In this document: positions 34,845 to 45,629 of the stretch, in pieces
How the letters are laid out: each line of letters opens with the position of its first letter
Numbering within the stretch: position 1 is the first letter of the stretch
Source of the DNA: Saposhnikovia divaricata
Taxonomy: Eukaryota; Streptophyta; Magnoliopsida; Apiales; Apiaceae
Assembly (NCBI GenBank): GCA_036435485.1
Contig: CM071598.1
Span: 200,115,148 to 200,179,147 of the forward strand
Direction of reading: 5' to 3'
DNA: 64,000 nt
The notes under the pieces: model-generated
Seen by the model: the letters and a program-made list of their open reading frames with translations, nothing else
Database searches by the model: none
What the model was told of the DNA's origin: nothing
Position numbers and translations under genes: made by a program

Positions 34845-34849
34845 AATAC
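34845..34849. repeat. Target-site duplication AATAC, right copy
   Basis: Matches 26208-26212. Confidence 0.95.
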
Positions 34850-35918
34850 TTTTGTGGACAAGGCATTACTTGACTTAGGCGCTAGTATGAACTTGCTTCC
34901 ATTTTCGGTCTATCAAGCCCTAGGTTTAGGCGAACTTCAAAAGACGAACATGACAATTCAATTAACCGATCGTTCTGTGAAAATGCCTAAGGGAATAATT
35001 GAGGATGTGCAAATTAAGGTTGGTGAATTCATCTTTCCGGTTGACTTTGTTGTCCTCGAGACCCAACCCGTCACGAATCCTAAGAACCAAATCCCGATTA
35101 TTCTAGGATGACCTTTTCTTGCTACATCCAATGCCTTGATTAATTGTAGGGATGGTTCGATGAAACTCACTTTTGGTAATATGACAATTAACCTTAACAT
35201 ATTTAATGTCGGAAAAGAACCCAATGAGCTTTACGAGCAACCAATAACGGTTAATCTTGTTGATGACATTGTTAATTGGTCAAACCTTGCGGATAGTGAG
35301 ATTGAGTCTCTTCTCAATGAGGATTTCAAAGTCAACCATGAGTCTAACCGAGAGTATGTTGATTTGTTAAGAGATATGACCTCAGAAGAAATGATGAGGG
35401 AATTAAACGAAATTTGTTCTAAGTGGGAAACCAAACCTGTGGAGGTCTCTTGTAAACCAATTCTTATTGCTAAAACTCCCGTTGGTGAACCACCTACATT
35501 TGATAAGTCATTAGGAGATTTGAATGACAATTGTTCCAAGTGGGTGACCCCACCCGAGGTTGTTAGTAGTGAGCCCGTTATTAACACTTCCGTTCTTAAG
35601 AGTCTCGTGGGTACACCACCCGCATTTGCCTCAACTCTTTATCATCTCGAATTTGATCAACAGCCGTTAGGGAAAGAGGAAACCTTGTCTCATGTTATTC
35701 CTAGTGATTCGAAACCTAACCAGACTTTCATTATCTATAATTTGCTTAAACAAAATAAAGAAGCCTTAAGTTGGTTTAGGGAGAACATTAGTGACAATTG
35801 CTCTTTAGGGTTGAATGATTCTATGTTAATTGAGAAAATCTTTGCTCATAAGAATTTTCATAAATTCCTTGATATTTTCTCAAAGTTGCACCCTAATTTT
35901 CCTACCGGCATCGGCTAA
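34850..35918 (+). pseudogene. Athila protease and linker, truncated pol
   Basis: Continues the Athila frame after the copia insertion. The aspartic protease motif is LLDLGASMNLLP, followed by IIEDVQIKV and VDFVVLET. The codon after IPIILG is TGA (35109-35111), where the family has Arg before PFLATSNALI, so it is a nonsense change. The rest is an acidic linker with two related CSKW units (about 35420 and 35535), then stop at 35918. In full Athila elements RT follows; here it does not. Without RT and integrase the element cannot replicate itself. Confidence 0.88.
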
Positions 35919-37786
35919 TTCGGTTTTATTCTTTTGCCTCCCCTCGTGTAAGATAGGTATGGGAGAGGAGTGTGTGCGTGTGTGAGTTGTTTTTCTTTCA
36001 TAGTTTTTTAGAAATATTTCAGTCTCCATCATCCCTTATCAGGTATTTCCTCAACTGTCTCCTTTTTCATTTCTTTTGCATATCTTTATCCTTTCTCAAT
36101 TCTCTTTTCTTTTGCATTTGCATACATTGAGGACAATCCATGATTTAGGTATGGGGGGTTTTTAGTGTAAATAGTAAAAATTGAAAAATCCAAAAAAATT
36201 AAAAAAATGAAAAAATCACAAAAAGAGTTCTTTTCGTATTCTAGTCTTGTTAATTGATTGCTAGTTGCTTGATGCACCCTTGCATGCTATGATAATCTTA
36301 TGATCCATTAGCTTTTGTTTGAGAAGTGATTTGCTGAAGTTCTTGTTCACACACTTACACTAGCAAGGTGAAGCTAGTAGACTTATTTGAATTGTGCATG
36401 AAATTAGAAGGACATGATTAGGTGTAAGATGATTTGGTCTTCATGCTTTGAGTACAAGTAGGTGCATTAAGGATACCTTTACTTGAGATTGATTATGTTT
36501 TACCACACCAAGTGAGTTTTGAGCCTATATACACATCTTTTGCATTTATATTCATTTGCTTGAGTGTCCACTTGTCATTTGCATCGCTAGCACTTGTTTG
36601 AGTTCCTTCTTGAAATACATGACATTAATTGATGATAAAATGATAAAGGCACTTAGGAATAACCTATATTTCCAAATTATCCACACCATTCTTATATGAT
36701 CAATTAGTTAACCCTTTGAGCCTAATCATTTTCTTTCGGTGACACACCACATTACTCACCTAAGACCTTTTTCTTGTTTAGCCTTACGTATTCTTGATCC
36801 CATTTTGTCAAAGGCTAGTAGGAACTTAAGGGAGCAATAAGGTGTGTGAAATAGGGTTTACTTTTGTTCACAACTTCTGAGGAAATATTTGTTGTTACCT
36901 TGATAGTCAATTTTCAAAATTAAATATAAAGGAGGATTATTGTTACATTTATCATTTTCCTTTATAAAAAATGAAAAAAAAATGAAAATGAAAAAAAATA
37001 TACATATGAGAGCATACTTATGATTTTGTAATCCTCCTTCATTCGACTATTCAAGTCTTTTTGTTGAAAAAATAAAAATAAATTGTGTGGGGAGGAAGTT
37101 TGGTGTTGTGCATGATATTCATGGTGACTACTAGCTTTGACACTTCATCTTATTTTGGACTTTCTTGACATACCTTGTTCCTAGCCCTATTACAACCCTA
37201 ATAAAGACCTTTTGATTGTCATTATTAATGTATGTTGTGATTTAAGTTGGGATCATACCAAGTGTCAAGCATGCTTTTGATTTTGTTGGAATTGAGTGAT
37301 ACACTTACCCTTGTTTTTTAGTGAATATTCTTTTGTGAGTGAAATGTGAGGTATTGCTTGTTTTGCATATAAGATCTCAAGTTTTGACTCTAAGGTGTGC
37401 CCTTGTAGACTTAGCATGGTTACCAATAATTTTTGCACTTGACATGAACTTATAATCACTCTTGCATGGTTCTTTAAGTAGACTATGTGAATCCTTGCAC
37501 TTTCCACACCAAGACTTTGCAACTTCATTATGATTCTTAAGTTGATGTGTCATGAGAGGACATGTAAGTGTGGTGTGCATTGCCATGTGATCTTTTATAC
37601 AAACTAGATGGATTTTGTGGGTACATTCACTATAGGCCCTCACGAGACCTCACTCGTCCACTAGGGCTGCCTAGGGGTTTAAAGGGCTTGTTGCATATGC
37701 CAAATGCAACCGTCACACCTACGAAAAGGAGTATAGGACTTTTTATCTAGATTTTCTTTTTATTTTACTCGAGGACGAGCAAAAGA
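35919..37786 (+). other. Athila non-coding tail
   Basis: About 1.9 kb without a gene. It keeps two motifs I associate with Athila 3' regions: CATTGAGGACAATCCATGAT followed by a GGGGGG tract (36125-36165), and CTCGAGGACGAGCAAAAG before the 3' LTR (37769-37787). Their presence shows that RT and integrase are missing as a block between conserved parts. Confidence 0.65.
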
Positions 37787-37802
37787 TAGGTATGGGGGCA
37801 TT
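37787..37802 (+). promoter_or_regulatory. Athila polypurine tract
   Basis: ATAGGTATGGGGGCATT immediately before the 3' LTR. Confidence 0.75.
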
Positions 37803-38828
37803 TGATAAGTGCATATTTTTGCATATTTTTATTACCTATTTATTGCTTGAACTCATATTTTAATAAATTATTTTGTTGCATTTCAGGAAATTCGTAAATA
37901 TATAAAGAAATGACAAAATAAAGAAATAAAGAGTAAGGAAGGGAAAAAGAGGAAGAAAAAGGACCAAAAATGAAAGAAGGAAAAGAATTAGGAGCTTGGA
38001 GCAAAAGGAATATTTCAAGACAAGTGGAAGGTGGAGATCATCCCAACACATTAGAGAAGTGTATGGCCAAGATCAACTCTTCAAAGCTTAAGGGGGAAGG
38101 AAACAAATAGATGGCTAGGATTTCACCACCACACACCACAAATGTATGGTGGGGATTTACCCAACACCCCCCTTAACCCTAATTCCTATCTTATAAATAC
38201 CCCCTCACCCCCTTGTATTTAGTAACTTAGATTTTAGGGTAGTTTTAATTTCTTGTATTTCTTTTCTTAGTTTCAAATCTTGCAAACACTCCTGTTATAA
38301 TTAATGCAATTTTTATTTTCTTTACTTCTTGTCTTGCTCTTTCGTTATTGTGTTGCCTTGTTTCGTTATTTTCGTAAATCCAAGTAGTGGACAAAGTAGC
38401 GAAAAGCTAACCACTATGGGTTGAAAGTAACGATTTTTATTTTCTTGTTCGTAGTTATAATTTAACTTTTAATTCATAATTTGCCCCTTTAAATTTCAAT
38501 TTTATTGTGGGCCATTTTAATTCCAAATCCTTGTTTTAATGTCCTTAGATTAAATTTTAATATCGTAAATTACTGTATTTATTTTCGTAGTTTATTTTTT
38601 AAAAAAAAACAAAACAAAAAGAAATTATTTTAGTTTTGTAAAATTTCATTTTTAAATCCATGTTTTTTTTTCCTGTATTTACACGAACCTTCACCCCTGT
38701 TATTCTTCTAAAACTCGTCTTCTCCTCTTTCTTATTCCAGACCAAACCCAGCCAATTTTTTTTTTCCTTTCCTTTCCTTAAAACCCAGTTTCACTTTCTC
38801 CTCTCCCCTTTGTCTCTTTCACCCTCCT

Positions 38829-38893
<65 letters not shown>

Positions 38894-39967
38894 TCTCTTG
38901 TCTTAGTCGAACAAGCACTCCATCCCCTTTCCTTGTTTCCGTTTTATTCGAGTAGCTGAGTTTATCAAGTCGTCTCATCAATTTGCTGGGTTTAGTATTT
39001 ACATTTGCGTTGCTGTGCTGAGTCGTCTTCTTGAGTCACTGAGTTATCGAGCCCCGAGTTGCTGTCCTAAGTGCTGCGTTATTTGTATTTTTGCGAGTCT
39101 GAGTTGTTGAGTCAGGTGTTGTTCAATCGCTGAGTTCCGCTATGATTTTGCTAAGTCTGTTTTGTCGAGCCTACCGAGTTCTGAGTTTCACTTGAAACGT
39201 TGAATTTTGGGTTTTTTCGAATTATGATTTCGAGTCTTGGTTATACTGAGTTATGCTTTTTTTTTTACCTTTTTATCACTGTAGTCTAAATTCGCCAAGT
39301 TGCTTTTGATTTCTTCGAGTTTGTGAGTCAAATTTGCTAAGTAATGTACTTTCGTTAGTGATTTAATGTTGTTGAGTTCATTTTCTGCGAGTTTTCTTGC
39401 TGAGTCGGTTGGGATTTCCGTTGAGTTTTGATTGTTTCGTTGATTCTATTTAAGTCTTAATTGGTTGTAATGCTTTGTTTCCCTGCAAGTTTAATTCCCT
39501 GTTTCATTTTCTTCTGTCACTAATTTACTGCATTTATGAGGTAAGATGAATCCATCAGTTTCTGTCTTCTTTTTATTTGTAATCAAATTTTCTATTTGTT
39601 AATTCGAATTTAAGATTTTTTTTAGAATAATTTCCGAATAATTTAGAAAATGTTTTAAAACATAATTTAGTTTTAATTTAGAATTAAATAGTTTAAAAAA
39701 TAAATTAGGACTTTTAGAATAATTTAGATTTTTTTAAATAATTTAGTTAATTTTTGGTTATTTAATTTCCTTTTTCAAAATTAGTTTAAATTTTCTTTTA
39801 CGAATTAATTAGATTAGTTAGTATTCAAATTTCCAAAAATACTTGTTCTAATTCGATTAAATTAGAAATTAAGGTTTGCGAATAAAAATAGTCCCTGTGG
39901 AACGAATCTAAAATTACTAAAACGAGATTGTGCATTTGCAATCAATTTTAAATAATTTAGCACATCA
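37803..39967 (+). repeat. Athila 3' LTR
   Basis: 2,165 bp; partner of 21147-23256. Contains a long pure CT repeat and a ~65-bp segment (about 39386-39450) missing from the 5' LTR. ORFs at 38660-38981 translate the microsatellite and are not genes. Confidence 0.93.
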
Positions 39968-39972
39968 AAAAT
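39968..39972. repeat. Target-site duplication AAAAT, right copy
   Basis: Matches 21142-21146. Confidence 0.9.
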
Positions 39973-40070
39973 GAAATGGCAGTTACACATGAACAGAGAA
40001 AGGCAGCGCTTGACCTGTTGTTACCTTATCAAAGATCCTACTTTTGAGGGCATTTTCCGTGCTATAGATG
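39973..40070 (+). pseudogene. PPDK-like fragment: Captured PPDK exon, right part
   Basis: Continues 21106-21146: AVTHEQRKAALDLLLPYQRS, then EGIFRAIDG, ending at a GT donor (GATG|GTACCTG). An extra T in CCTACTTTTGAG shifts the frame and creates a TGA. This is the central region of PPDK, before the PEP/pyruvate-binding domain. Confidence 0.9.
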
Positions 40071-40392
40071 GTACCTGTCATTATTGATGGCGATATATAT
40101 GTAATATATATCTAATACAGTGCCCAAAATAATTAGGGTGTCGATCACTACAGCAAAGCGAACGTGTTTTTAATTGGAAATTTTTGCAGGTTCAAGGTTT
40201 TGGCAAATGAACATTAATTTTTGCTTATGCGTTTAGAGTTAGCATGTAGTTTACTTGTAAATAGTTACAAGCTACAAGAAATCATGATTCAGTCTAAAGT
40301 AATTATATTATTGTGTACTTGATGATGAGCTGGTGAATCATTTTTGTGTTTTACTTGTTTTATGAATTAAAAATAAATTATCCACATTACAG
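40071..40392 (+). other. PPDK intron in the captured fragment
   Basis: Begins GTACCTG, ends TCCACATTACAG; retention of both splice sites shows the capture was from genomic DNA. Confidence 0.8.
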
Positions 40393-40570
40393 GTCTTCCA
40401 GTGGCCATCTGACTTTTGGACCCTCCACTTCATGAATTTCTACCAGAAGGAGACCTGGAACAGATCATTGGCAACTTACTAGCGAAACTGGAATGAGTGA
40501 AGATGAAGTTTACTTGAGGATTGAAAAATTATCAGAAGTGAATCCTATGCTTGGATTTCGTGGATGCATG
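40393..40570 (+). pseudogene. PPDK-like fragment: Captured PPDK exon, next in order
   Basis: Reads LLDPPLHEFLPEGDLEQII, then MSEDEVYLRIEKLSEVNPML and GFRGC, unmistakably PPDK. CGA to TGA in AIRLLD (40411-40413 region) and a lost base near 40487 break the frame. Sequence after GFRGC no longer matches PPDK, so the captured piece ends near 40570. Confidence 0.92.
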
Positions 40571-42032
40571 TCTTGTTGTCTTTCTCTTAAGCTTCTTATG
40601 TAATCCGAATTTTCATGAAACAAGTAATCTCTCAATGACTCGACCTGTTTAGGATATCAAAGAACCATTAGAAGAGCAAGTTAATTGTTAACATCCAAAG
40701 CCTATCTCATATTGTTATACGTTTTATTGTGGTATATAATTTAGATCAGTATAACTTCTGTTGGGCGGATCAGTCAGGTTCATGATTATTGTTGTCATAT
40801 ATTTGCACTTTGCTCCGTTGATTGTTTCACTTTCGGTGTATCTTCTTGAACGTGAAAGATGGCAGCTGGTTCATTTTGTTATGGATTTAAGAGGTTTAGT
40901 ATAGTGTTTCTAAGAACATGATCAAGAGAAGAAACAGCAGTGAGTAATAGAAATGACATTGCTGGATTTTATTTAAGTTTGTGCTGGTCCCTTTATAAAT
41001 GTTTAAAGTGTTTAAGAAGCTTAAACCAGCTTGAGGTGTTTGTATGTTTGTTTCTTCACCTCCCATTTTCTTTGTTTGTTTTTCGTTGGATCTATGTTTG
41101 TATCTATATGTTTGTAAGTTATTTTCCTAAAGAACTTATGTGACAATGGCATGTTGAGTAGGGACTTGTAATTACTTTTTTGATGTGCATGGCTTAAACT
41201 TAAATGGAGCCAAGAACTAAAGCAGGGGCGATGGCTCCTGCCTCACATGATTCACATCACTAGTATGTGACTATGTGTAGTGGTGGTTGTGCTTTCATAA
41301 TTTTATCTCAGAATTATTCCACCCTACCAAACCTGCTCCATTCTTTATTAAACATCCTCTCTATATTTGTCACTTTCCACTTGAATGGTCCCTTCCGTCC
41401 TATTGTAATTGTAGGTGATTGATTTTTGTTTAGATCATATATTTTAAACTCAAAAAACCTGATTAAGATTAAGAGTGTGAATTGTTAAAGAGATTCAGCA
41501 TTCATATATGTTTATGGTCTAATACATTCAGCATTACATTTATCTCCCTGAAACTACATGCTTATTTTATTCCTAATACGTGATCTTTTTTTCTGAAGCA
41601 GTGATTTACACTTTATATTTTGATTTTGCAGCCTCCTTTCGACATCCATCTGCCTGATGTTAAAGATCAGGTACATAATATTCCAGCTATGTCGGAGGTC
41701 CTCATGAGTCATTTTAGTCGTAATTTTCTTGCTGAAATTTTCGTTAGGTAGGCAAAAAACTTACTGATATCACATGTGTTTATCCAGATAATCAGTATCA
41801 CTAATCCTGGAACTTTTTCTGCAGATTCAACGAATGCTGCACGGAGTAAAATCTGCACTTTTTATGAAGCTGTCAATAACAAATTCTTGACATTTATTGT
41901 TATTTTCTCGAGATATATGCAATCTCTTTTACCATTCGTATTGTGGTAAGTTATCCTGAAAAAAAATATCACTTTTTGTACTAGTTAAATGTTGAAATAT
42001 ACTAGTAAACAAGAACTCTACTTTTTGAGTAT
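40571..42032 (+). other. Captured DNA of unknown origin
   Basis: About 1.46 kb, intron-like. One 39-base segment (41632-41670) has clean acceptor and donor sites and encodes PPFDIHLPDVKDQ; it looks like an exon but I cannot assign it. A second possible exon after the acceptor at 41824 reads IQRMLHGVKSALFMKL then a stop. A 67-codon ORF (40940-41143) is not convincing. Confidence 0.35.
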
Positions 42033-42089
42033 AAGATTGCTGAAGCATTTCTAAGTGATGAGCCTGTATTACCCCCAGAACTGGTGCAG
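42033..42089 (+). pseudogene. Captured EF-G exon, first piece
   Basis: Encodes KIAEAFLSDEPVLPPELVQ, matching the segment of mitochondrial-type elongation factor G just before its AIRRATI motif. EF-G is the GTPase that drives translocation on organellar ribosomes. Order and spacing with the next exon (42274) support the call. Short, so moderate confidence. Confidence 0.6.
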
Positions 42090-42273
42090 ATTATGTCTTT
42101 TTTATGTTATAATACGTAATTTCTAATATTTAGTCATCATGTTTTTTCTGCACAGATTTCTACAATCTGAATGTTTCTGTAATACTTTATGCATTCTTAA
42201 CTAGGTTGTGCAAATACCTAGCCGTAAATGCTACCTGTTAAATGATTGTTTTTTTTTCTTAACCTTTTATCAG

Positions 42274-42347
42274 AAGGCAATCCGGAGAGCAACTATATTG
42301 CACAGAGATTTATTCCTGTATTTGTGGGTAGTGCTTTTAAGAATAAG
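42274..42347 (+). pseudogene. Captured EF-G exon, second piece
   Basis: After an acceptor (TTTTATCAG) reads KAIRRATI, then after a small frameshift RFIPVFVGSAFKNK, ending at a GT donor. AIRRATI ... FIPVFMGSAFKNKG is characteristic of mitochondrial-type EF-G. Rest of the gene not seen. Confidence 0.75.
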
Positions 42348-42939
42348 GTATATCCTGTTAAACTATTTGTAATTTAATCCTGAAGTTCAAACTTCAAAGC
42401 AATGTTAAGATGCATGAGATGTGTTCTGTGACTTTCTGCTGGTCGAAGAGATCAAGAGTTTTTTTTTCTCATTTTTTTTACGAAGATAAATGCCCAAACC
42501 TATCAACTTGTGTTTTCCAGGAAGGGTGACACAAGAAAGTGTAGTTTACAGTTCTGAGTGGAAAACATATTCCACCAAGTCATGTAAGCATTCATTTCTG
42601 AGTCTTTATCAAGTAATATATGCGTACTTGTATGTCTTCTTTAAATTCCTTCAATACGCTTGTTTTGAATAATAACGAGCAAGTGTCCTGAAAACCTTGT
42701 AATATCTTGATTCTTACGGTAATTTAGCATGTTTTCAGAACTTAATCTCCTGAAAATTTACATAAAAGGTCTATAGTATCATCATGAGAACTACCCTTTT
42801 CCTAAAAAATAAAAGTGATAACAATAATTTAGACTAACATAAATCATATGTATGTGTCACGTAAGCAAACTTATGGTACTTTGCTTCGAACCAGCTACAT
42901 CCAGGTAAACGACGGTGCCTCAAACTACTAAACATGGAT
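42348..42939 (+). other. Spacer, no gene recognised
   Basis: About 590 bp of AT-rich, intron-like sequence. A 60-codon ORF at 42490-42672 has no recognisable feature. Confidence 0.35.
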
Positions 42940-43056
42940 TTACATATTATAACTGCTATAGGTTTGCTGGACATGTATAATACTGGTGGTGCTATTGAGG
43001 AAGTTGAAGTACAACTGTCTTCAGAGAAGAAACCAGAGCTCTTTGATGGTGATGTT
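42940..43056 (+). pseudogene. Captured fragment of a raffinose-synthase/seed-imbibition-like gene
   Basis: Reads IGLLDMYNTGGAIEEVEVQL, then SSEKKPELFDGDV, resembling the C-terminal part of plant galactinol-sucrose galactosyltransferase 6 / SIP-type proteins (glycoside hydrolase family 36), where a GLxxMxNxGGA motif is followed by a SSEK...LFDGE segment. No catalytic aspartate is in this piece. The exon continues into unrelated sequence. From memory of the family, so moderate confidence. Confidence 0.5.
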
Positions 43057-43259
43057 TTGCCATATGTTATGTTATACAACATCTTTTGCTATTATGTTAG
43101 ACTTATGTACTTAGTAATTAAGATTGTAGTTTTATGTACTTGTGGCACTGGCTTTTATGCCTTTTGCTCTGAATTTTGGTTGTTGGTTGAGATTGTATTG
43201 AATCTGTATGGATTGTTATGATGGTAATTAATGTATGTTGTGTTGATTTGGTTATTAAG
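43057..43259. other. AT-rich spacer before the right CACTA end
   Basis: About 200 bp, nothing recognised. Confidence 0.3.
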
Positions 43260-43671
43260 GGAATGAATATTTTCATATTACTGATTTTTTGTTTAAAATA
43301 GAAAAGTGCCATTGAGGCTATAAAATGTTGGCAAAAAGTAAAAATAATGTTAAGAAATGTTGCTAGCAAATGTTGCAATAGCCAAAATTTGCGTTGTCAT
43401 AAAAGTGAGCCCCACAGTGGTCCCTACAGTGGGCAGTCCCCGCAGGGGGCCCCACTTTTTTGCAAAATATTTTAGCCAAAGGGAACATAATATAATGTTG
43501 CTAAAAACTGATATATTGTTGCCATAGCTAGTCTACGCTAACAGAAAACTGATGTTGCCTTAGAGGAGTAGAATGTTGCCTTTGACCCCAAAGGCAACGG
43601 CCAAAATAGCAACACAAGCAAAATGTGCCTTTGGGGTTTTTTGGGCCTAAGGCAACATTTGTGCCGTTAAA
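43260..43671. repeat. Right subterminal repeats of the composite CACTA-like element
   Basis: Many ATGTTGC/TGTTGCC words, inverted relative to the GCAACAC words at 11331-11780, and a GTGAGCCCCACAGTGGTCCC segment that mirrors the GGGGCCCACC units on the left. The terminus itself is not intact: the block ends abruptly at the tandem array. Confidence 0.55.
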
Positions 43672-44610
43672 TTACCAAATCAAATAATTTTATTATTTGT
43701 TGAAATTTTGGTAATTACATTAGAAAGAATGGTCTTGACCTCCATAGGGTTGGGTCGTCGAGAAATAATTTTATAAAATTGAAACACGAAACCCTGATTA
43801 GGGGTTCGAGTCAAACTACTAGTTGACCGTTAAATTACAAAATCAAATAATTTATTTATTTTTTGAAATTTTGGAAATAACATTAGAAATGATGGAACTT
43901 GACCTCCGTATAGTTGGTTCGTCAAGAAATAATATTTAAAAAATCGAAACATGAAATATGGACGAAACCAGGTTTAGGGGTTCGAGTCAAACTACTAGTT
44001 GACCGTTAAATTGACAAATTAAATAATTTTTTTATTTTTTAAAATTTTAACAATAACATTAGAAAGGATGGATCTTGACCTCCGTAGGGCTGGGTCATCG
44101 AGAAATAATTTTTAAAAAATCGAAACACGAAACCCAGACGAAACCCTTTTTAGGGGTTCGAGTCAAACTACTAGTTGACCGTTAAATTACCAAATCAAAT
44201 AATTTTTTATTTTTTAAAAATTTGGCAATAACAATATAAGGGATGGATCTTGACATCCGTAGGGTTGAGTCATTGAGAAATAATTTTTAAAAAATCGAAA
44301 TATGAAACCTGGACGAAACCCTGTTTAGGGGTTCGAGTCAAACTAATAGTTGACCGTTTGCCAAATCAAATTTTTTTTTTCAAATTTTGGTAATAATATT
44401 ACAAAGGATGGATCTTGACCTCCGTATAATTAGGTCGTCGAGAAATAATTTTTAAAAAATCAAAACACGAAACCCGGACGAAATCATGTATAGGGGTTCG
44501 AGTCAAACTACTATTTGACCGTTAAATTATCAAATAAAATATTTTTTTTGAAATTTTGCCAATAACATTAGAAATTATGGATCTTGACATCCGTATGGTT
44601 GGATTGTTAA
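43672..44610 (+). repeat. Tandem array, six ~165-176 bp units
   Basis: Units start at about 43672, 43822, 43998, 44174, 44349 and 44514 with GTTGACCGTTAAATTACC; each contains GGATCTTGACCTCCGTAG and AGGGGTTCGAGTCAAACTAC. No coding capacity. The same unit occurs inverted at 47262-48194. Confidence 0.92.
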
Positions 44611-45055
44611 AAATAAATTTTTTTAAATTCAAAATTTATAACCCTAAACTATCCCTAAATCATAAGTAAAAATCCTAACTCAAACTTCGATCACTAACAC
44701 TCTTTCGTTTTCTAAACAAATTTGATTTTTTACAAAATATTTTTCAACCAATTTTTTTCTGTGCTTCCTCACACACAAAAAAAATATTTCATAAAAAACT
44801 TATAATTTATTCATATATCTTGATATTATTTATTTATTTTTTGTTATAATTATATTTTTGCCAAATAACATAAAAACATATGAATTAAGGTAAGCCTAAA
44901 TCAACTAATTTCTGCCTTTACACTTCTAATATGAATAGATTGTTATGCACGTAGAGTTTGATCAACAAAAAACGCGATAATTTATCAACAAAAAGCAAAG
45001 TAAACCAAATTTTTTAATTTTTTTTCAAAATATGTAAACATTTTTTATTATTTTA
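44611..45055. other. AT-rich internal CACTA sequence
   Basis: About 445 bp, no gene. Lies between the tandem array and the subterminal repeats. Confidence 0.4.
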
Positions 45056-45629
45056 TTTTTAATAAAAACCTACCAATATTGGTAGGTTTTGATGTGAGAG
45101 GGAATTTAAAATTTTTCACGAAATTTTTGGCGGAAACCTACTGATCAATTCCTACCAATTTTGATAGGTTTTGATGTGAGCAGGAAATTCAACTTTTTTC
45201 ACGAAATTTTTGTCGGAAACTTACTGATGACATGGAATTATGACGTGGAAGGTGTGGTCCTTTCATGGTCAAAATGCAACCAAAACCTACCAATTTTGGT
45301 CGGTTTTGGTTTCCGACCAAACTTGGTCGGAAATGACCCTGACTTTCAGAAATATTTTATTAATTTAATATACGTGAGAGATGATGATGTGGAAGGTGGG
45401 GCCATTTTGCAGTCAAACTCGACCAAAGTTGGATCAAAACCGACCAATGTTGGTAGGATTTGCTTTCCGACCAAGAATTGGTTGGATTTGATGCTTACGC
45501 GTACATAATTTGGGCCCCGCATATATCATTTCCGACCAATTTCGTGAATGATCGGAAATGGTCACTCATTTCCGACCAATTTTTTTGGTAAGATTTGCTT
45601 GGTCGATTTTGGCCTTTTTTCTTGTAGTG

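Larger units (their letters stand above)
21147..39967 (+). mobile_element. Athila-lineage gypsy derivative lacking RT and integrase, with nested copia
   Basis: Two 2.1 kb LTRs (TGATAAGTGC ... TTTAGCACATCA), a PBS of the tRNA-Asp type, gag and protease, then a ~1.9 kb non-coding tail and a polypurine tract. Without the copia at 26213 it is about 10.2 kb. Protease is followed by an Athila linker region and then a stop; no RT, RNase H or integrase motif was found. TSD AAAAT on both sides. It must have moved with enzymes from an autonomous relative. Confidence 0.9.
11331..43671. mobile_element. Composite CACTA-like element carrying captured host-gene fragments
   Basis: The left end starts CACTACGCCATAAG, followed by a subterminal block with at least eight GCAACAC-type words. 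The right side (43260-43671) has many copies in inverted orientation (ATGTTGC), as expected for the two ends of a CACTA transposon. Between them lie exon fragments, with recognisable intron borders, of GAPDH, GSK3-like kinase, PPDK, EF-G and an RFS/SIP-like gene, plus later insertions. Without the nested TEs it is roughly 9-10 kb. No transposase was seen, so it would be non-autonomous. The right terminus and TSD are not resolved, so single-element status is inferred. Confidence 0.5.
43672..45629. mobile_element. CACTA element end, rightward terminus
   Basis: Ends TTTTTTCTTGTAGTG (complement CACTACAAGAAAAAA), the classic CACTA terminus. Subterminal region 45060-45629 is packed with CCTACCAATATTGGTAGG and CCGACCAA/TTGGTCGG words; two ~93-bp units here also occur at 10565-10740. 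The left part, including the tandem array, is cut by the composite element's right edge at 43671. No transposase visible. Confidence 0.75.

Noticed and set aside
36086..37750. ORFs of 60-88 codons in the Athila tail
   Set aside because: No domains, no agreement with Athila proteins; the tail is non-coding in the family.
38660..38981. 99-codon Ser/Leu ORF and its Arg/Glu mirror
   Set aside because: Translations of the CT microsatellite in the Athila LTR.
43672..44610. CRISPR-like array
   Set aside because: Units are 165-176 bp with no unique spacers, in plant TE DNA.
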